Part shown: positions 35,398 through 45,894 of the stretch, one piece after another
How positions within the stretch are numbered: position 1 is the first letter of the stretch
Layout of the letters: each line of letters opens with the position of its first letter
Assembly: GCA_023423695.1 (NCBI GenBank)
Contig: JAFAFA010000010.1
Span: 1 to 64,000, forward strand
Length of the DNA: 64,000 nt
Origin: Pseudomonadota bacterium
GTDB taxonomy: Bacteria > Pseudomonadota > Alphaproteobacteria > Azospirillales > Azospirillaceae
Direction of reading: 5' to 3'
The notes under the pieces: model-generated
Told to the model about the DNA's origin: nothing
The model's database searches: none
The model's input: only the letters and a program-made list of their open reading frames with translations
Position numbers and translations under genes: made by a program

Positions 35398-37257
35398 ATG
35401 ACCTGTCGGATGCGGTGGTTGAACACCGGCGTGACGGCTGCGGCGATGATGGTTGCGGCAGGGCTTCTGCTGGCGACACCCGTCACGGCGCAGGAAAAGG
35501 GCAGCCACGCCCTGGCCCTGCACGGCAAGCCGAAATACGGGCCGGACTTCCAGCATCTCGACTACGTCAACCCCGACGCCCCGAAGGGCGGAGAGGTAAA
35601 GCTGATGGCCTTCGGCGGCTTCGACAACCTCAATCCCTTCATCCTGCGCGGGCAGGCCGCCGCCGGGGCCGGGCTGGTGTTCCAGACCCTGACCACCAGC
35701 AACGGCGACGAGGCGATCACCGAATACGGCCTGCTGGCCGAGAGCATCCAGGTCGCCGACGACCGCAGCTGGGTCGCCTTCACCCTGCGGCCGGAGGCCC
35801 GCTTCCACGACGGCAAGCCGGTCACGGTGGACGATGTGATCTGGAGCTTCGACACGCTGCGGGAAAAGGGCCACCCGCTCTACCGCACCTACTACGCCGA
35901 CGTGGTGAAGGCGGAGAAGACCGGCGAACGCACGGTCAAATTCTCGTTCCGGGACGGCAACAATCCCGAACTGCCGGTCATCATGGGCCAGCTGCCGGTT
36001 CTGCCCAAGCACGCCTTCGCCGACCGCGACTTCGCCACCACGACGCTGGAACCGCTGGTCGGCAGCGGACCCTACAAGGTGGTCGACGTGCAGCCCGGCC
36101 GCGCCATCACCTACGAGCGGGTCAAGGACTGGTGGGCGAAGGACCTGCCGATCAACCGCGGCCGCTACAATTTCGACCGCATCCGCTACGACTATTACCG
36201 CGACCTCGATGTGGCGTTCGAGGCGTTCAAGGCCGGCGCCTATGATTTCCGGCTGGAGAATTCATCGAAGAACTGGACCACCGGCTACAATGTCCCGGCG
36301 GTGCAGAACGGCCAGATCATCAAGGAGGAACTGAAGCACGAAGACCCGCAGGGCATGCAGGCCTTCGTCTTCAACATCCGCCGCCCGATCTTCGAGGATC
36401 GGCGGGTGCGCGAGGCGCTGAATTACCTGTTCGACTATGAATGGACACGCACCAACCTGTCCTACGGCCTCTACCAGCGCACCAAAAGCTATTTCGCCAA
36501 CACCGAACTGGCATCCACCGGCCTGCCCTCCCCCGCCGAGCTGAAGCTGCTGGAGCCCTTCCGCGGCCAGATTCCCGACGAGGTGTTCACCAAGCCCTAC
36601 GAGCCGCCGAAGACCGACGCCAGCGGTAACATCCGCGGCAACCTGCGCACGGCTCTCGGACTGCTGAAGGAGGCCGGCTGGGAGTTGAAGAACGGCAAGC
36701 TGGTCAACGCGCAGGGCCAGCCCTTCCGCTTCGAAATCCTGCTGGTGCAGGCCGATATGGAGCGCATCGTCCAGCCCTTCGTCCGCAATCTGGAGCGCGC
36801 CGGCATAGAGGCGCAGATCCGTGTGGTCGACAGCGCACAGTACCAGAACCGCACCGATAATTTCGATTACGATATGATCATCGAGCGGTTCGCGCAGTCG
36901 TTGTCACCCGGCAACGAACAGCGCGATTACTGGGAATCCTCCCGTGCCGACCAGCCCGGCAGCCGCAACTCCATCGGCATCAAGAACCCGGCCATCGACA
37001 AGCTGGTGGAGACGCTGATCGCCGCCCCCGACCGCGAGGCGCTGATCACCGCCACCCGCGCGCTGGACCGTGTGCTGCTGTGGAACTGGTACGTCATCCC
37101 GCACTGGCACGACACGGTGTACCGCGTCGCCTATTGGAACCGTTTCTCCCATCCGGCGGTTGCCCCGAAATACGGTCTGGGCTTCACGGACAGCTGGTGG
37201 ATCGATGCGGAGAAGAACGCCAAGCTGGCCAACAGCGCGCGCCGCACGGCTCCCTGA
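35398..37257 (+). CDS. Peptide-type ABC substrate-binding protein (YejA/YepA-like), second copy
   Basis: A 619-residue periplasmic binding protein, paralogous to the one just upstream (shared runs such as GPYKVVDVQPGRAITYERVK and VAFEAFKAGAYDF). The signal peptide ends VTAQ. GAGGGAGGG precedes the ATG. Two SBPs in front of yejBEF recall the alphaproteobacterial importers in which YejBEF works with YejA or with the murein-peptide binder YepA; which copy has which role cannot be told from sequence here. Confidence 0.88.
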   Translation: MTCRMRWLNTGVTAAAMMVAAGLLLATPVTAQEKGSHALALHGKPKYGPDFQHLDYVNPDAPKGGEVKLMAFGGFDNLNPFILRGQAAAGAGLVFQTLTTSNGDEAITEYGLLAESIQVADDRSWVAFTLRPEARFHDGKPVTVDDVIWSFDTLREKGHPLYRTYYADVVKAEKTGERTVKFSFRDGNNPELPVIMGQLPVLPKHAFADRDFATTTLEPLVGSGPYKVVDVQPGRAITYERVKDWWAKDLPINRGRYNFDRIRYDYYRDLDVAFEAFKAGAYDFRLENSSKNWTTGYNVPAVQNGQIIKEELKHEDPQGMQAFVFNIRRPIFEDRRVREALNYLFDYEWTRTNLSYGLYQRTKSYFANTELASTGLPSPAELKLLEPFRGQIPDEVFTKPYEPPKTDASGNIRGNLRTALGLLKEAGWELKNGKLVNAQGQPFRFEILLVQADMERIVQPFVRNLERAGIEAQIRVVDSAQYQNRTDNFDYDMIIERFAQSLSPGNEQRDYWESSRADQPGSRNSIGIKNPAIDKLVETLIAAPDREALITATRALDRVLLWNWYVIPHWHDTVYRVAYWNRFSHPAVAPKYGLGFTDSWWIDAEKNAKLANSARRTAP

Positions 37258-37332
37258 AACTGTCTGACCGACGCAACGGTCTGGTTTAAGCTGTCTTATC
37301 CTTGAGGATTGGGGAGGGTCGGGACACCCGCG

Positions 37333-38442
37333 ATGCTGACCTACATCATCCGCCGCCTGTTGCTGATCATCCCCACCCTGTTCGGGATCATGGTGATCAA
37401 TTTCCTGATCGTTCAGATCGCCCCCGGCGGCCCGATCGAGCAGATGATCGCCCGCGTCCAGGGCACGGCGGTGGAGGCGACGTCCCGCATCGGCGGCACC
37501 GCCGGCGGCGACGCCAACACCGCCCAGCGCCAGAACCAGACCGCCGGCGACAGCGGCGGCAAGTATCGCGGCGCCCAGGGACTGGACCCCGCCTTCATCA
37601 AGCAGCTGGAGAAGGAATTCGGCTTCGACAAGCCGATCCACGAACGCTTCATCCACATGATGTCGAACTACATCGTCTTCGATTTCGGGACCAGTTACTT
37701 CCGCGACCGCAGGGTGGTCGATCTGGTGCTGGAGAAGATGCCGGTGTCGATCTCGCTCGGCATCTGGACGACCCTGATCGTCTATCTGGTCTCCATCCCG
37801 CTGGGCATCGCCAAGGCGGTGCGCGACGGCCAGCCCTTCGACGTCTGGACCTCCGGCGTGGTCATCGTCGGCTATGCCATCCCCAGCTTCCTGTTCGCGG
37901 TGCTGCTGATCGTGGTGTTCGCCGGCGGGCGCTATCTCGACTGGTTCCCCTTGCGCGGGCTGGTGTCCGACAATTGGGGCGACCTGCCCTGGTACAAGCA
38001 GATCATCGACTATTTCTGGCACATGGCGCTGCCGGTGATCTCCATGGTGATCGGCGGCTTCGCCGGCCTGACCATGCTGACCAAGAACTCCTTCATGGAG
38101 GAGATCGGCAAGCAGTACGTCACCACCGCACGGGCCAAGGGCCTGACGGAAAACCGCGTGCTGTACGGCCATGTCTTCCGCAACGCCATGCTGATCGTCA
38201 TCGCCGGCTTCCCCGGCGCCTTCATCGGCATCCTGTTCACCGGCGCGATGCTGATCGAGGTGATCTTCTCGCTCGACGGGCTGGGCCTGCTGGGCTTCGA
38301 GGCGGCGATCAACCGCGACTATCCCGTGATGTTCGGCACGCTGTATTTCTTCACGCTGCTGGGGCTGATCATGAACCTGGTCGGCGACATCACCTATGTG
38401 ATGGTCGATCCCCGCATCGACTTCGAATCGCGGAGGGTGTGA
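37333..38442 (+). CDS. yejB: ABC transporter permease YejB
   Basis: A 369-residue inner-membrane permease with about six membrane segments. The first part is MLTYIIRRLLLIIPTL, typical of the DppB/OppB permeases; the later TGAMLIEVIFSLDGLGLLG and the cytoplasmic ARAKGLTENRVLYGHVFRNA loop (the ATPase-contact EAA-like region) are clear. Its stop overlaps the yejE start by one base. The ATG at 37333 is distant from GGGAGGG, and a small hairpin CGGG-aca-CCCG lies between, so the start is a little uncertain. Confidence 0.9.
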   Translation: MLTYIIRRLLLIIPTLFGIMVINFLIVQIAPGGPIEQMIARVQGTAVEATSRIGGTAGGDANTAQRQNQTAGDSGGKYRGAQGLDPAFIKQLEKEFGFDKPIHERFIHMMSNYIVFDFGTSYFRDRRVVDLVLEKMPVSISLGIWTTLIVYLVSIPLGIAKAVRDGQPFDVWTSGVVIVGYAIPSFLFAVLLIVVFAGGRYLDWFPLRGLVSDNWGDLPWYKQIIDYFWHMALPVISMVIGGFAGLTMLTKNSFMEEIGKQYVTTARAKGLTENRVLYGHVFRNAMLIVIAGFPGAFIGILFTGAMLIEVIFSLDGLGLLGFEAAINRDYPVMFGTLYFFTLLGLIMNLVGDITYVMVDPRIDFESRRV

Positions 38443-39527
38443 TGACTCCGCTGACCCGGCGCCGGCTGGCCAATTTCAAGGCGAACCGCCGCGGCTTCTG
38501 GTCCTTCTGGATCTTCCTGGTGCTGTTCGTCGTCTCGCTGGGGGCGGAGTTCATCGCCAACGACAAGCCGTTGCTGGTCGAGTACGAGAACCAGTATTAC
38601 TGGCCCGTCTTCCAGACCTACCCCGAGACCACCTTCGGCGGCGAGTTCGAGACGGAGACCGATTACCGCGACGCTTACGTCCGCGACCTGATCAACGCCA
38701 AGGGCTGGATGGTCTGGCCGCCGATCCCCTACAGCTACCGCACCATCAACTACAACCTGCCGGTCCCCGCTCCCGCTCCGCCCTCCGCCGACAACTGGCT
38801 GGGCACCGACGACCAGGGGCGCGACGTGGTGGCGCGGCTGATCTACGGCTTCCGCATCTCGGTGCTGTTCGGTCTGGTGCTGACCGCCTTCTCCTCCGTC
38901 GTCGGCGTGGCGGCCGGCGCGGTCCAGGGCTATTTCGGCGGGCTGACCGACCTGCTGTTCCAGCGCTTCATCGAGATCTGGCAGGGGCTTCCCACCCTGT
39001 TCCTGCTGATCATCCTGGCCAGCGTGGTGACCCCGACCTTCTGGTGGCTGCTGGGCCTGCTGCTGCTGTTCTCCTGGACCGCGCTGGTGCATGTGGTGCG
39101 GGCGGAGTTCCTGCGGGCGCGCAACCTGGATTACGTGCGCGCAGCCAAGGCGCTGGGCGCCGGCGACGTGACCATCATGGTTCGCCATGTGCTGCCCAAC
39201 GCCATGGTGGCGACGCTGACCTTCATGCCCTTCATCCTCAACGGCTCGATCACCACGCTGACGGCACTGGACTTCCTGGGATTCGGCCTGCCGCCCGGCT
39301 CGCCGTCGCTGGGCGAGCTGCTGGCCCAGGGCAAGGCCAACCTGCAGGCGCCCTGGCTGGGTCTGACCGCCTTCTTCGTGCTGGCGATCATGCTGAGCCT
39401 GCTGATCTTCATCGGCGAGGCGGTGCGCGACGCCTTCGACCCGCGCAAGACCATCGCCCAGATGTCCACCGCGATGCCGGGAGAGGCCAGCGCGGCGACG
39501 GCAGCGCGGAAGGAGGCGGCGGAGTGA
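38442..39527 (+). CDS. yejE: ABC transporter permease YejE
   Basis: A 361-residue DppC/OppC-type permease that pairs with YejB. It starts with a basic, cytosolic N-terminus (MTPLTRRRLANFKANRRGF) and has an unusually long periplasmic loop after the first helix. The coupling loop RNLDYVRAAKALGAGDVTIM is conserved. Translation is coupled to yejB through TGATG. It is followed by an intergenic element and then yejF. Confidence 0.92.
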   Translation: MTPLTRRRLANFKANRRGFWSFWIFLVLFVVSLGAEFIANDKPLLVEYENQYYWPVFQTYPETTFGGEFETETDYRDAYVRDLINAKGWMVWPPIPYSYRTINYNLPVPAPAPPSADNWLGTDDQGRDVVARLIYGFRISVLFGLVLTAFSSVVGVAAGAVQGYFGGLTDLLFQRFIEIWQGLPTLFLLIILASVVTPTFWWLLGLLLLFSWTALVHVVRAEFLRARNLDYVRAAKALGAGDVTIMVRHVLPNAMVATLTFMPFILNGSITTLTALDFLGFGLPPGSPSLGELLAQGKANLQAPWLGLTAFFVLAIMLSLLIFIGEAVRDAFDPRKTIAQMSTAMPGEASAATAARKEAAE

Positions 39528-39537
39528 CGGTGCTGGA

Positions 39538-39649
39538 TGCCCCCTCCCTAGCCCTCCCCCGCCTTTGGCGGGAGAGGGGACTACCGCCGCACCCCCACGA
39601 AGTTCCTGCCCCCTCTCCCGCACGGCGGGGGAGGGATGGGGAGGGGGCA
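39538..39649. repeat. Intergenic element with terminal inverted repeats (copy A)
   Basis: The 112-base element begins TGCCCCCTCCCTA and ends TGGGGAGGGGGCA, inverted repeats matching at 12 of 13 positions. Inside are two hairpins built from CCCTCCCCCGCC/GGCGGGAGAGGG and CCCTCTCCCGC/GCGGGGGAGGG. It has no coding capacity and lies between yejE and yejF. Confidence 0.8.
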
Positions 39650-39702
39650 CCCGCCATGCACCTCCCGTCAACGAAGAAGGCCAAACAGCCCGAGAGCCCG
39701 AC

Positions 39703-41343
<1,641 letters not shown>

Positions 41344-41429
41344 GGCATCGGCCCGAGCCAGAGGCTTTATCCGGGACCGCTCCGCGGGTAGGGTAGCCCT
41401 CCCCTCGCACTGACCGACGCGCCGATCCC

Positions 41430-42428
41430 ATGACCGCCACCGCCCCGCAAGACGCCGCCCGCCTCGCCGAAGCCGTCCGGTCGGGGGACCGGCGGGCGCT
41501 GGCGCGGGCGATCACGCTGATCGAATCGACGCGCGCCGACCATCGCGCCACCGCCGACGCGCTGTTGGCGGCGCTGCTGCCCTATACCGGCAACTCGGTG
41601 CGACTCGGCATTTCCGGCGTGCCGGGGGTGGGCAAATCGACCTTCATCGAGGCGTTCGGGCTGCATGTCATCGGGCTGGGGCACAAGGTCGCAGTGCTTG
41701 CGGTCGATCCGTCGTCGCAACGCACCGGCGGCTCGATCCTGGGCGACAAGACCCGCATGGTCGATCTGTCGCGCGAGCCCCACGCCTTCATCCGTCCCTC
41801 CCCGGCAGGTGCGACGCTGGGCGGGGTGGCGCGCCGCACGCGTGAGGCGATGCTGATCTGCGAGGCCGCCGGTTTCGACGTCATCATCGTGGAGACGGTC
41901 GGCGTCGGCCAGTCGGAAACCGCGGTCGCCGACATGGTGGACCTGTTCATGCTGCTGCTGCTGCCGGCCGGCGGCGACGAGCTGCAGGGCATCAAGAAGG
42001 GCATCGTCGAGCTGGCCGACCTCGTCGTCGTCAACAAGGCAGACGGCGATCTCGCCGCCACCGCCCGCCACACCGTCGCCGACTACCGCCATGCGCTGGC
42101 CCTGCTGCGCCATGGCGACTGGCGGGTGCCGGTTCTCAGCTGCTCGGCTTTCCGGAAGGTGGGCATCGACACGATCTGGGACACCATCGGCGAGCACAAG
42201 GCCCTGACCGAGGCCAACGGCGCCCGCGCCACCCGCCGGGCGGAGCAGGCGCGTGCCTGGCTGTGGAGCGAGATCCGCGAGACGCTGATCGACCGCTTCC
42301 GCGCCCATCCCGCCGTGCGCGCCGATCTGGCGCGACTCGAGGCGGAGGTGACCGCCGGCACGACCATCCCGGCGGCGGCGGCCCACACCCTCCTGGGGCG
42401 CTTCCTCGACCAGACGGGCGGTGCATAA
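41430..42428 (+). CDS. meaB: Methylmalonyl-CoA mutase-associated GTPase MeaB
   Basis: A 332-residue G3E GTPase of the ArgK/MeaB type. The P-loop is GVPGVGKST (about residue 63), followed by VDPSSQRTGGSILGDKTRM, the VETVGVGQSE switch and the base-recognition NKAD. It protects methylmalonyl-CoA mutase from inactivation by assisting its B12 cofactor. No mutase gene is adjacent in this window. It follows yejF by 86 bases. Confidence 0.93.
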   Translation: MTATAPQDAARLAEAVRSGDRRALARAITLIESTRADHRATADALLAALLPYTGNSVRLGISGVPGVGKSTFIEAFGLHVIGLGHKVAVLAVDPSSQRTGGSILGDKTRMVDLSREPHAFIRPSPAGATLGGVARRTREAMLICEAAGFDVIIVETVGVGQSETAVADMVDLFMLLLLPAGGDELQGIKKGIVELADLVVVNKADGDLAATARHTVADYRHALALLRHGDWRVPVLSCSAFRKVGIDTIWDTIGEHKALTEANGARATRRAEQARAWLWSEIRETLIDRFRAHPAVRADLARLEAEVTAGTTIPAAAAHTLLGRFLDQTGGA

Positions 42429-42443
42429 CCCGTTCAGCTTATG

Positions 42444-42475
42444 TTGCACCGCAACAAATTCGTTGCGCCGCACCA
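42444..42475 (+). promoter_or_regulatory. Two TTGCrCCGCAmCA motifs, possible PhaR operators
   Basis: TTGCACCGCAACA (42444-42456) is followed at a 19-base interval, about two helical turns, by TTGCGCCGCACCA (42463-42475). The first is an inverted repeat (GTTGC-acc-GCAAC). Phasin genes in related bacteria are controlled by PhaR-type regulators that bind short GCA/TGC repeats, so these are candidate operators. The evidence is pattern and position only. Confidence 0.45.
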
Positions 42476-42640
42476 ACCGTAGGGCTATTCTGCATCGGGC
42501 GGGAAAGGGGCGACATGCGCCGATTCGACCTTGTCGACTGGCGTCTGTCGCTTGGGCCGGGGTGCCCGCGGTCTCCTGGGGTTACGCCGGAGCGGCCTTT
42601 CCGTTTCCGCCAATGTGCCTTTTCTACGGGAGACAACGCC

Positions 42641-43369
42641 ATGACCGTTCAACCGACCCCCGCCGCCGTCCTGACCCTGCTCAAGACCAACGCCCAGACC
42701 ACTGCCGCCAAATCCGCCCGAGTCGCCACTTTGGTCCAGGACGGCTACCGCCGCTGGTTCGACGGTGTGACCGCCTCGGTCAACGACGCCAGCCGCTTGG
42801 CCGCCGGGCTGGGCAAGGCCCGCACCCCCGCCGATCTGGCGGCGCTGCAGCGCGACTGGCTGTCCACCGCCCAGGCCCGCGTGAGCGAGAGCGTGCAGGG
42901 CTTCCTGGACGTCTCCACCAAGATCGCCGCCGAGATCACCACCTTGCCGGCGCCGGCCGCCGAGGCTGCTCCCGCCGCCGCTCCGGCCCCGACGGCCGAA
43001 GCTCCGAAGCCGGCCCCGGTGACGGTCGCCGCCCCGGTGGTCGAGATGCCGAAGGTCGAGGCTCCCAAGTTCGAAGCCCCCAAGGTTGAGGCTAAGGTCG
43101 AGGCTCCCGCTCCGGCGCCGGTCGTCGAGGCCCCGGAGGCTGCTCCGGAGCCCGCCCCGGTGAAGGCCGCGGAGACCGCTCCGGTCGCCGCCACCGCCAC
43201 CGCCGCCGCCAAGCCGGTCGAGGTTCCGGTCGAGAAGCTGGTCGAGGCTGTGAAGGCCGAGAAGGCTGCTCCCGCCGCCGCCATCGCCGCCGAGGTGAAG
43301 GCCGCAGCCAAGCCGGCGCCCCGCCGCGCCGCCAAGCCGGCGTCGAAGACCTCCACCGCCGTGAACTGA
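42641..43369 (+). CDS. Phasin family protein with low-complexity tail
   Basis: A 242-residue protein. The first 105 residues have a phasin_2-type helical domain (KSARVATLVQDGYRRWFDG, RTPADLAALQRDWL), which coats polyhydroxyalkanoate granules. The remaining 135 residues are a tail rich in Ala, Pro, Val, Lys and Glu that ends in basic APRRAAKPA, like a DNA- or polymer-binding tail. CGGGAGA precedes the ATG. Two palindromic motifs upstream may be PhaR sites. It stands alone. Confidence 0.85.
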   Translation: MTVQPTPAAVLTLLKTNAQTTAAKSARVATLVQDGYRRWFDGVTASVNDASRLAAGLGKARTPADLAALQRDWLSTAQARVSESVQGFLDVSTKIAAEITTLPAPAAEAAPAAAPAPTAEAPKPAPVTVAAPVVEMPKVEAPKFEAPKVEAKVEAPAPAPVVEAPEAAPEPAPVKAAETAPVAATATAAAKPVEVPVEKLVEAVKAEKAAPAAAIAAEVKAAAKPAPRRAAKPASKTSTAVN

Positions 43370-43505
43370 CACCCGTCAGGACAAGGCATTTAGAGAAAGA
43401 CCGGGCGCGGCGCGTCTCTTCGCGAGATCGAAGAGGCCGCTGCGCTTCGACTCTCCACTTTCCCGCGACGACTCAGGTTTTGATGGGTTCGTCGCGGATC
43501 CCGGC

Positions 43506-43535
43506 TTGACGACGGCGCTTTTGTTCGACTATATA
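43506..43535 (+). promoter_or_regulatory. Promoter of rpmB
   Basis: A -35 TTGACG and a -10 TATATA are separated by 18 bases, about 70 bases ahead of rpmB. Both boxes are close to the consensus. Confidence 0.55.
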
Positions 43536-43602
43536 GCGGCCTCCTTCGGGCGGCAGGCCGTCCGTTACCGGGTTTCATTTGCTAAAGTAAAGGATCAGTC
43601 CG

Positions 43603-43902
43603 ATGGCACGTCGGTGCTCCGTGACCGGCAAGGGCACGCAGTTTGGCAACAACGTCAGCCACGCCAACAACAAGAATCGCCGCCGCTTCCAGCCGAACCT
43701 CCAGGAAACGTCGCTGCTCAGCGACAGCCTGGGGCAGCTGGTGCGTCTGCGCCTCTCGGTGAACGCGATCCGCTCGATCGAGCACAAGGGCGGCCTCGAC
43801 GCCTTCCTGCTCGATGCTAAGGACGCCGTGCTGAGCCTGGATGCCCGTCGCATCAAGCGCCGGATTTCCAAGGCCCAGGAGAAGCAGCAGGCCGCGGCCT
43901 GA
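43603..43902 (+). CDS. rpmB: 50S ribosomal protein L28
   Basis: A 99-residue ribosomal protein with the L28 opening MARRCSVTGKGTQFGNNVSH and a basic, extended N-terminus, longer than the E. coli protein (78 residues) as is usual in alphaproteobacteria. It has its own promoter and terminator and is a single-gene unit. AAAGGA lies nine bases before the ATG. Confidence 0.97.
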   Translation: MARRCSVTGKGTQFGNNVSHANNKNRRRFQPNLQETSLLSDSLGQLVRLRLSVNAIRSIEHKGGLDAFLLDAKDAVLSLDARRIKRRISKAQEKQQAAA

Positions 43903-44012
43903 TCGCTTCCCGGCATCCGGGGCGCGTTTGGTGTGCTGAGGCGGAGCGCTTGCCGCTCCGCTAGCGAGATTTAAGACGCGTACAGGACGATTCCGACTCC
44001 CGGTAAGAGAGC

Positions 44013-44045
44013 GGCGCGCGACATCCGAAAGGGTGCCGCGCGTTT
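44013..44045 (+). terminator. Hairpin terminator after rpmB
   Basis: An inverted repeat of GCGCGCG and CGCGCG flanks an inner CATCC-gaaa-GGgTG, followed by TTT. It lies 110 bases past rpmB and probably ends its transcript. A separate 8-bp hairpin (GCGGAGCG / CGCTCCGC, 43941-43961) lies closer to the gene. Confidence 0.55.
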
Positions 44046-44074
44046 CGTCGTTTCCGGGGGTGTGTTGTTCCGGT

Positions 44075-44207
44075 TGCCCCCTCCCCACCCCTCCCCCGCC
44101 CTCGGCCGGCCAAAGGCCGGTCCGATTGCGGGTGAGGGGGCAGGAGCTATGCGGAAGTGCGGCGGAGTTCCCTCCCCCGCCCAGCGGGGGAGGGTTAGGG
44201 AGGGGGC
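44075..44207. repeat. Intergenic element with terminal inverted repeats (copy B)
   Basis: A 133-base element beginning TGCCCCCTCCC and ending GGGAGGGGGCA. It has the CTCGGCCGG...CCGGTCCGAT inner hairpin, and a second hairpin CCCTCCCCCGC/GCGGGGGAGGG. It closely matches copy C in the middle portion. It lies between rpmB and recX. Confidence 0.8.
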
Positions 44208-44220
44208 ACCGGGCGAGGGC

Positions 44221-44799
44221 TCACTCCCCCAACACCTCCTCCGGATCCTCCGCATCCACCACCCGCCGGGCGATCTCATAGCCGAATCCGGCCCGCCCCA
44301 GCGCCGCCATGTCCTTTTCGCGGTGCGCTTCCCGCTGTTCCGGCCGCCGGTAGGGCCCCAGCCGCCGCCGCTTCGCCAGCGCCAGCGCCGCGGTCAGGTC
44401 CAGATCGGGCCCGACATCCTCGCGCAGGCTGTCCAGCGCCTTGTCGGCCTCGTCGCGGCCGATGCCCTTGCCGGCCAGCTTCTGCGCGATCAGCCGGGTG
44501 GAGGCGCCGCGGCGGTGCAGGCTCTCCGTCCGCATCCGGGCATAGGTCTCGTCGTTCAGCAGGCCGCTGCGGACATAGCGGGCCAGCAGGTCCTCGACCC
44601 AGCGGGCGCCCTCCTCGCGGTCGGTGCCGTGGGCCTTGGCCGACAGGTCGACCTTGCGCATCAGCACCCGGCGCAGGTTGGCCGTCGAACTGGCGAAACG
44701 CTCCAGATAATGCAGCGCCGCGTTCTCCAGATACTGGGGCGTGACGCGCTTGGGCGGCTTGCGGGCCGGCGAAGATGGGCGCTTGTCGTCGGTGTTCAT
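44221..44799 (-). CDS. recX: Regulatory protein RecX
   Basis: A 192-residue modulator of RecA. The middle has the RecX helical repeats (YVRSGLLNDETYARM, KLAGKGIGRDEADKAL). The AAGGGA in front of the ATG at 44799 supports that start. No recA gene is adjacent, which is common in this group. It is divergent from the ABC-2 permease gene. Confidence 0.88.
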   Translation of the reverse strand: MNTDDKRPSSPARKPPKRVTPQYLENAALHYLERFASSTANLRRVLMRKVDLSAKAHGTDREEGARWVEDLLARYVRSGLLNDETYARMRTESLHRRGASTRLIAQKLAGKGIGRDEADKALDSLREDVGPDLDLTAALALAKRRRLGPYRRPEQREAHREKDMAALGRAGFGYEIARRVVDAEDPEEVLGE

Positions 44800-44965
44800 G
44801 GCAGTCCCTTCGGCGGCGGCGGTTGCCGGATGGGAGGGCCGCACGTACAGTCCGTGACCTTCCCGGCAGTCCGTGACCTTCCCGGCGCCCTTTCCTGGCG
44901 AAACAGCCCCGGTTCCTCCGGCCATGGCCGCCGGCACCGGGTCCCTAAAGGCAGATCGTGACGCG

Positions 44966-45769
44966 ATGACCCTTCCCCTTCCTCCCATGCCGCGCAACGT
45001 CGGTTCCGTCAACTGGATCGGCCTGTGGACGCTCTACGCACGCGAGGTACGGCGCTTCGTCAAGGTGCACCAGCAGACCGTCTGGGCGCCGGTGGTGACG
45101 ACCCTGCTCTATTACGCGGTGTTCGCCCTGTCGCTCGGCTCGGCCGTGCGGATGGTCGGGGAGACGCCCTATCTGCAATTCCTGGCGCCCGGCCTGATCA
45201 TGATGGCGATGGTGCAGAACGCCTTCGCCAACACCTCCTCCTCCATCGTGATCGCCAAGGTCCAGGGCAACATCGTCGACATCCTGATGCCGCCGCTGTC
45301 GCCGATGGAACTGGTCAGCGGCTTCGTGCTGGGCGGCGTCACCCGCGGCATCGTGGTCGGTCTGGTGACCGGGCTGGCCATCTGGGCGGTGATCCCGATG
45401 CACATGCCGCATCCGGGCTTCGTGCTGTTCCATGCGGTGATGGCGTCGATGCTGCTGTCTCTGCTGGGTCTGGTCGGCGGCGTCTGGTCGGAGAAGTTCG
45501 ACAACATTGCGGCCGTGACCAACTTCGTGGTGACGCCGCTGTCCTTCCTGTCCGGCACCTTCTATTCGGTCGACACGCTACCGCCCGTCTTCTGGTGGAT
45601 CGCCCATTTCGACCCGTTCTTCTACATGATCGATGGCTTCCGCTACGGCTTCATCGGGGTGTCCGACGGAGCGCGCTGGCTGGGTGTCGCCGTGATGCTG
45701 GGCGTGAATGCCGGGCTGTGGTGGCTCGCCTGGCGCATGTTCAAGACGGGCTACAAGCTTAAGGCGTGA
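44966..45769 (+). CDS. ABC-2 type transporter permease
   Basis: A 267-residue integral membrane protein with six hydrophobic segments and the ABC-2 features, including FLSGTFYSVDTLPPVFWWI in the last part and APGLIMMAMVQNAFANTSSS in the middle. It resembles the YadH-type permeases for drug or lipid export. No ATPase partner gene is next to it: the neighbours are recX and argD, so the partner must be elsewhere or the gene has lost it. Confidence 0.85.
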   Translation: MTLPLPPMPRNVGSVNWIGLWTLYAREVRRFVKVHQQTVWAPVVTTLLYYAVFALSLGSAVRMVGETPYLQFLAPGLIMMAMVQNAFANTSSSIVIAKVQGNIVDILMPPLSPMELVSGFVLGGVTRGIVVGLVTGLAIWAVIPMHMPHPGFVLFHAVMASMLLSLLGLVGGVWSEKFDNIAAVTNFVVTPLSFLSGTFYSVDTLPPVFWWIAHFDPFFYMIDGFRYGFIGVSDGARWLGVAVMLGVNAGLWWLAWRMFKTGYKLKA

Positions 45770-45806
45770 AGACGCTGCGAAAACAGCGCATTTTCACCCC
45801 TATCCG

Positions 45807-45835
45807 TTGACAGAACCCATCGATCTCCGGATATT
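45807..45835 (+). promoter_or_regulatory. Promoter of argD-argF
   Basis: A perfect -35 TTGACA and a -10 GATATT separated by 17 bases, about 60 bases before the argD start. Confidence 0.6.
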
Positions 45836-45894
45836 TGCCCTTCCCGGCGGTCAGGCATGGCCGCCGGATTTTCCTTTTTTGGGAGACCAAAGCC

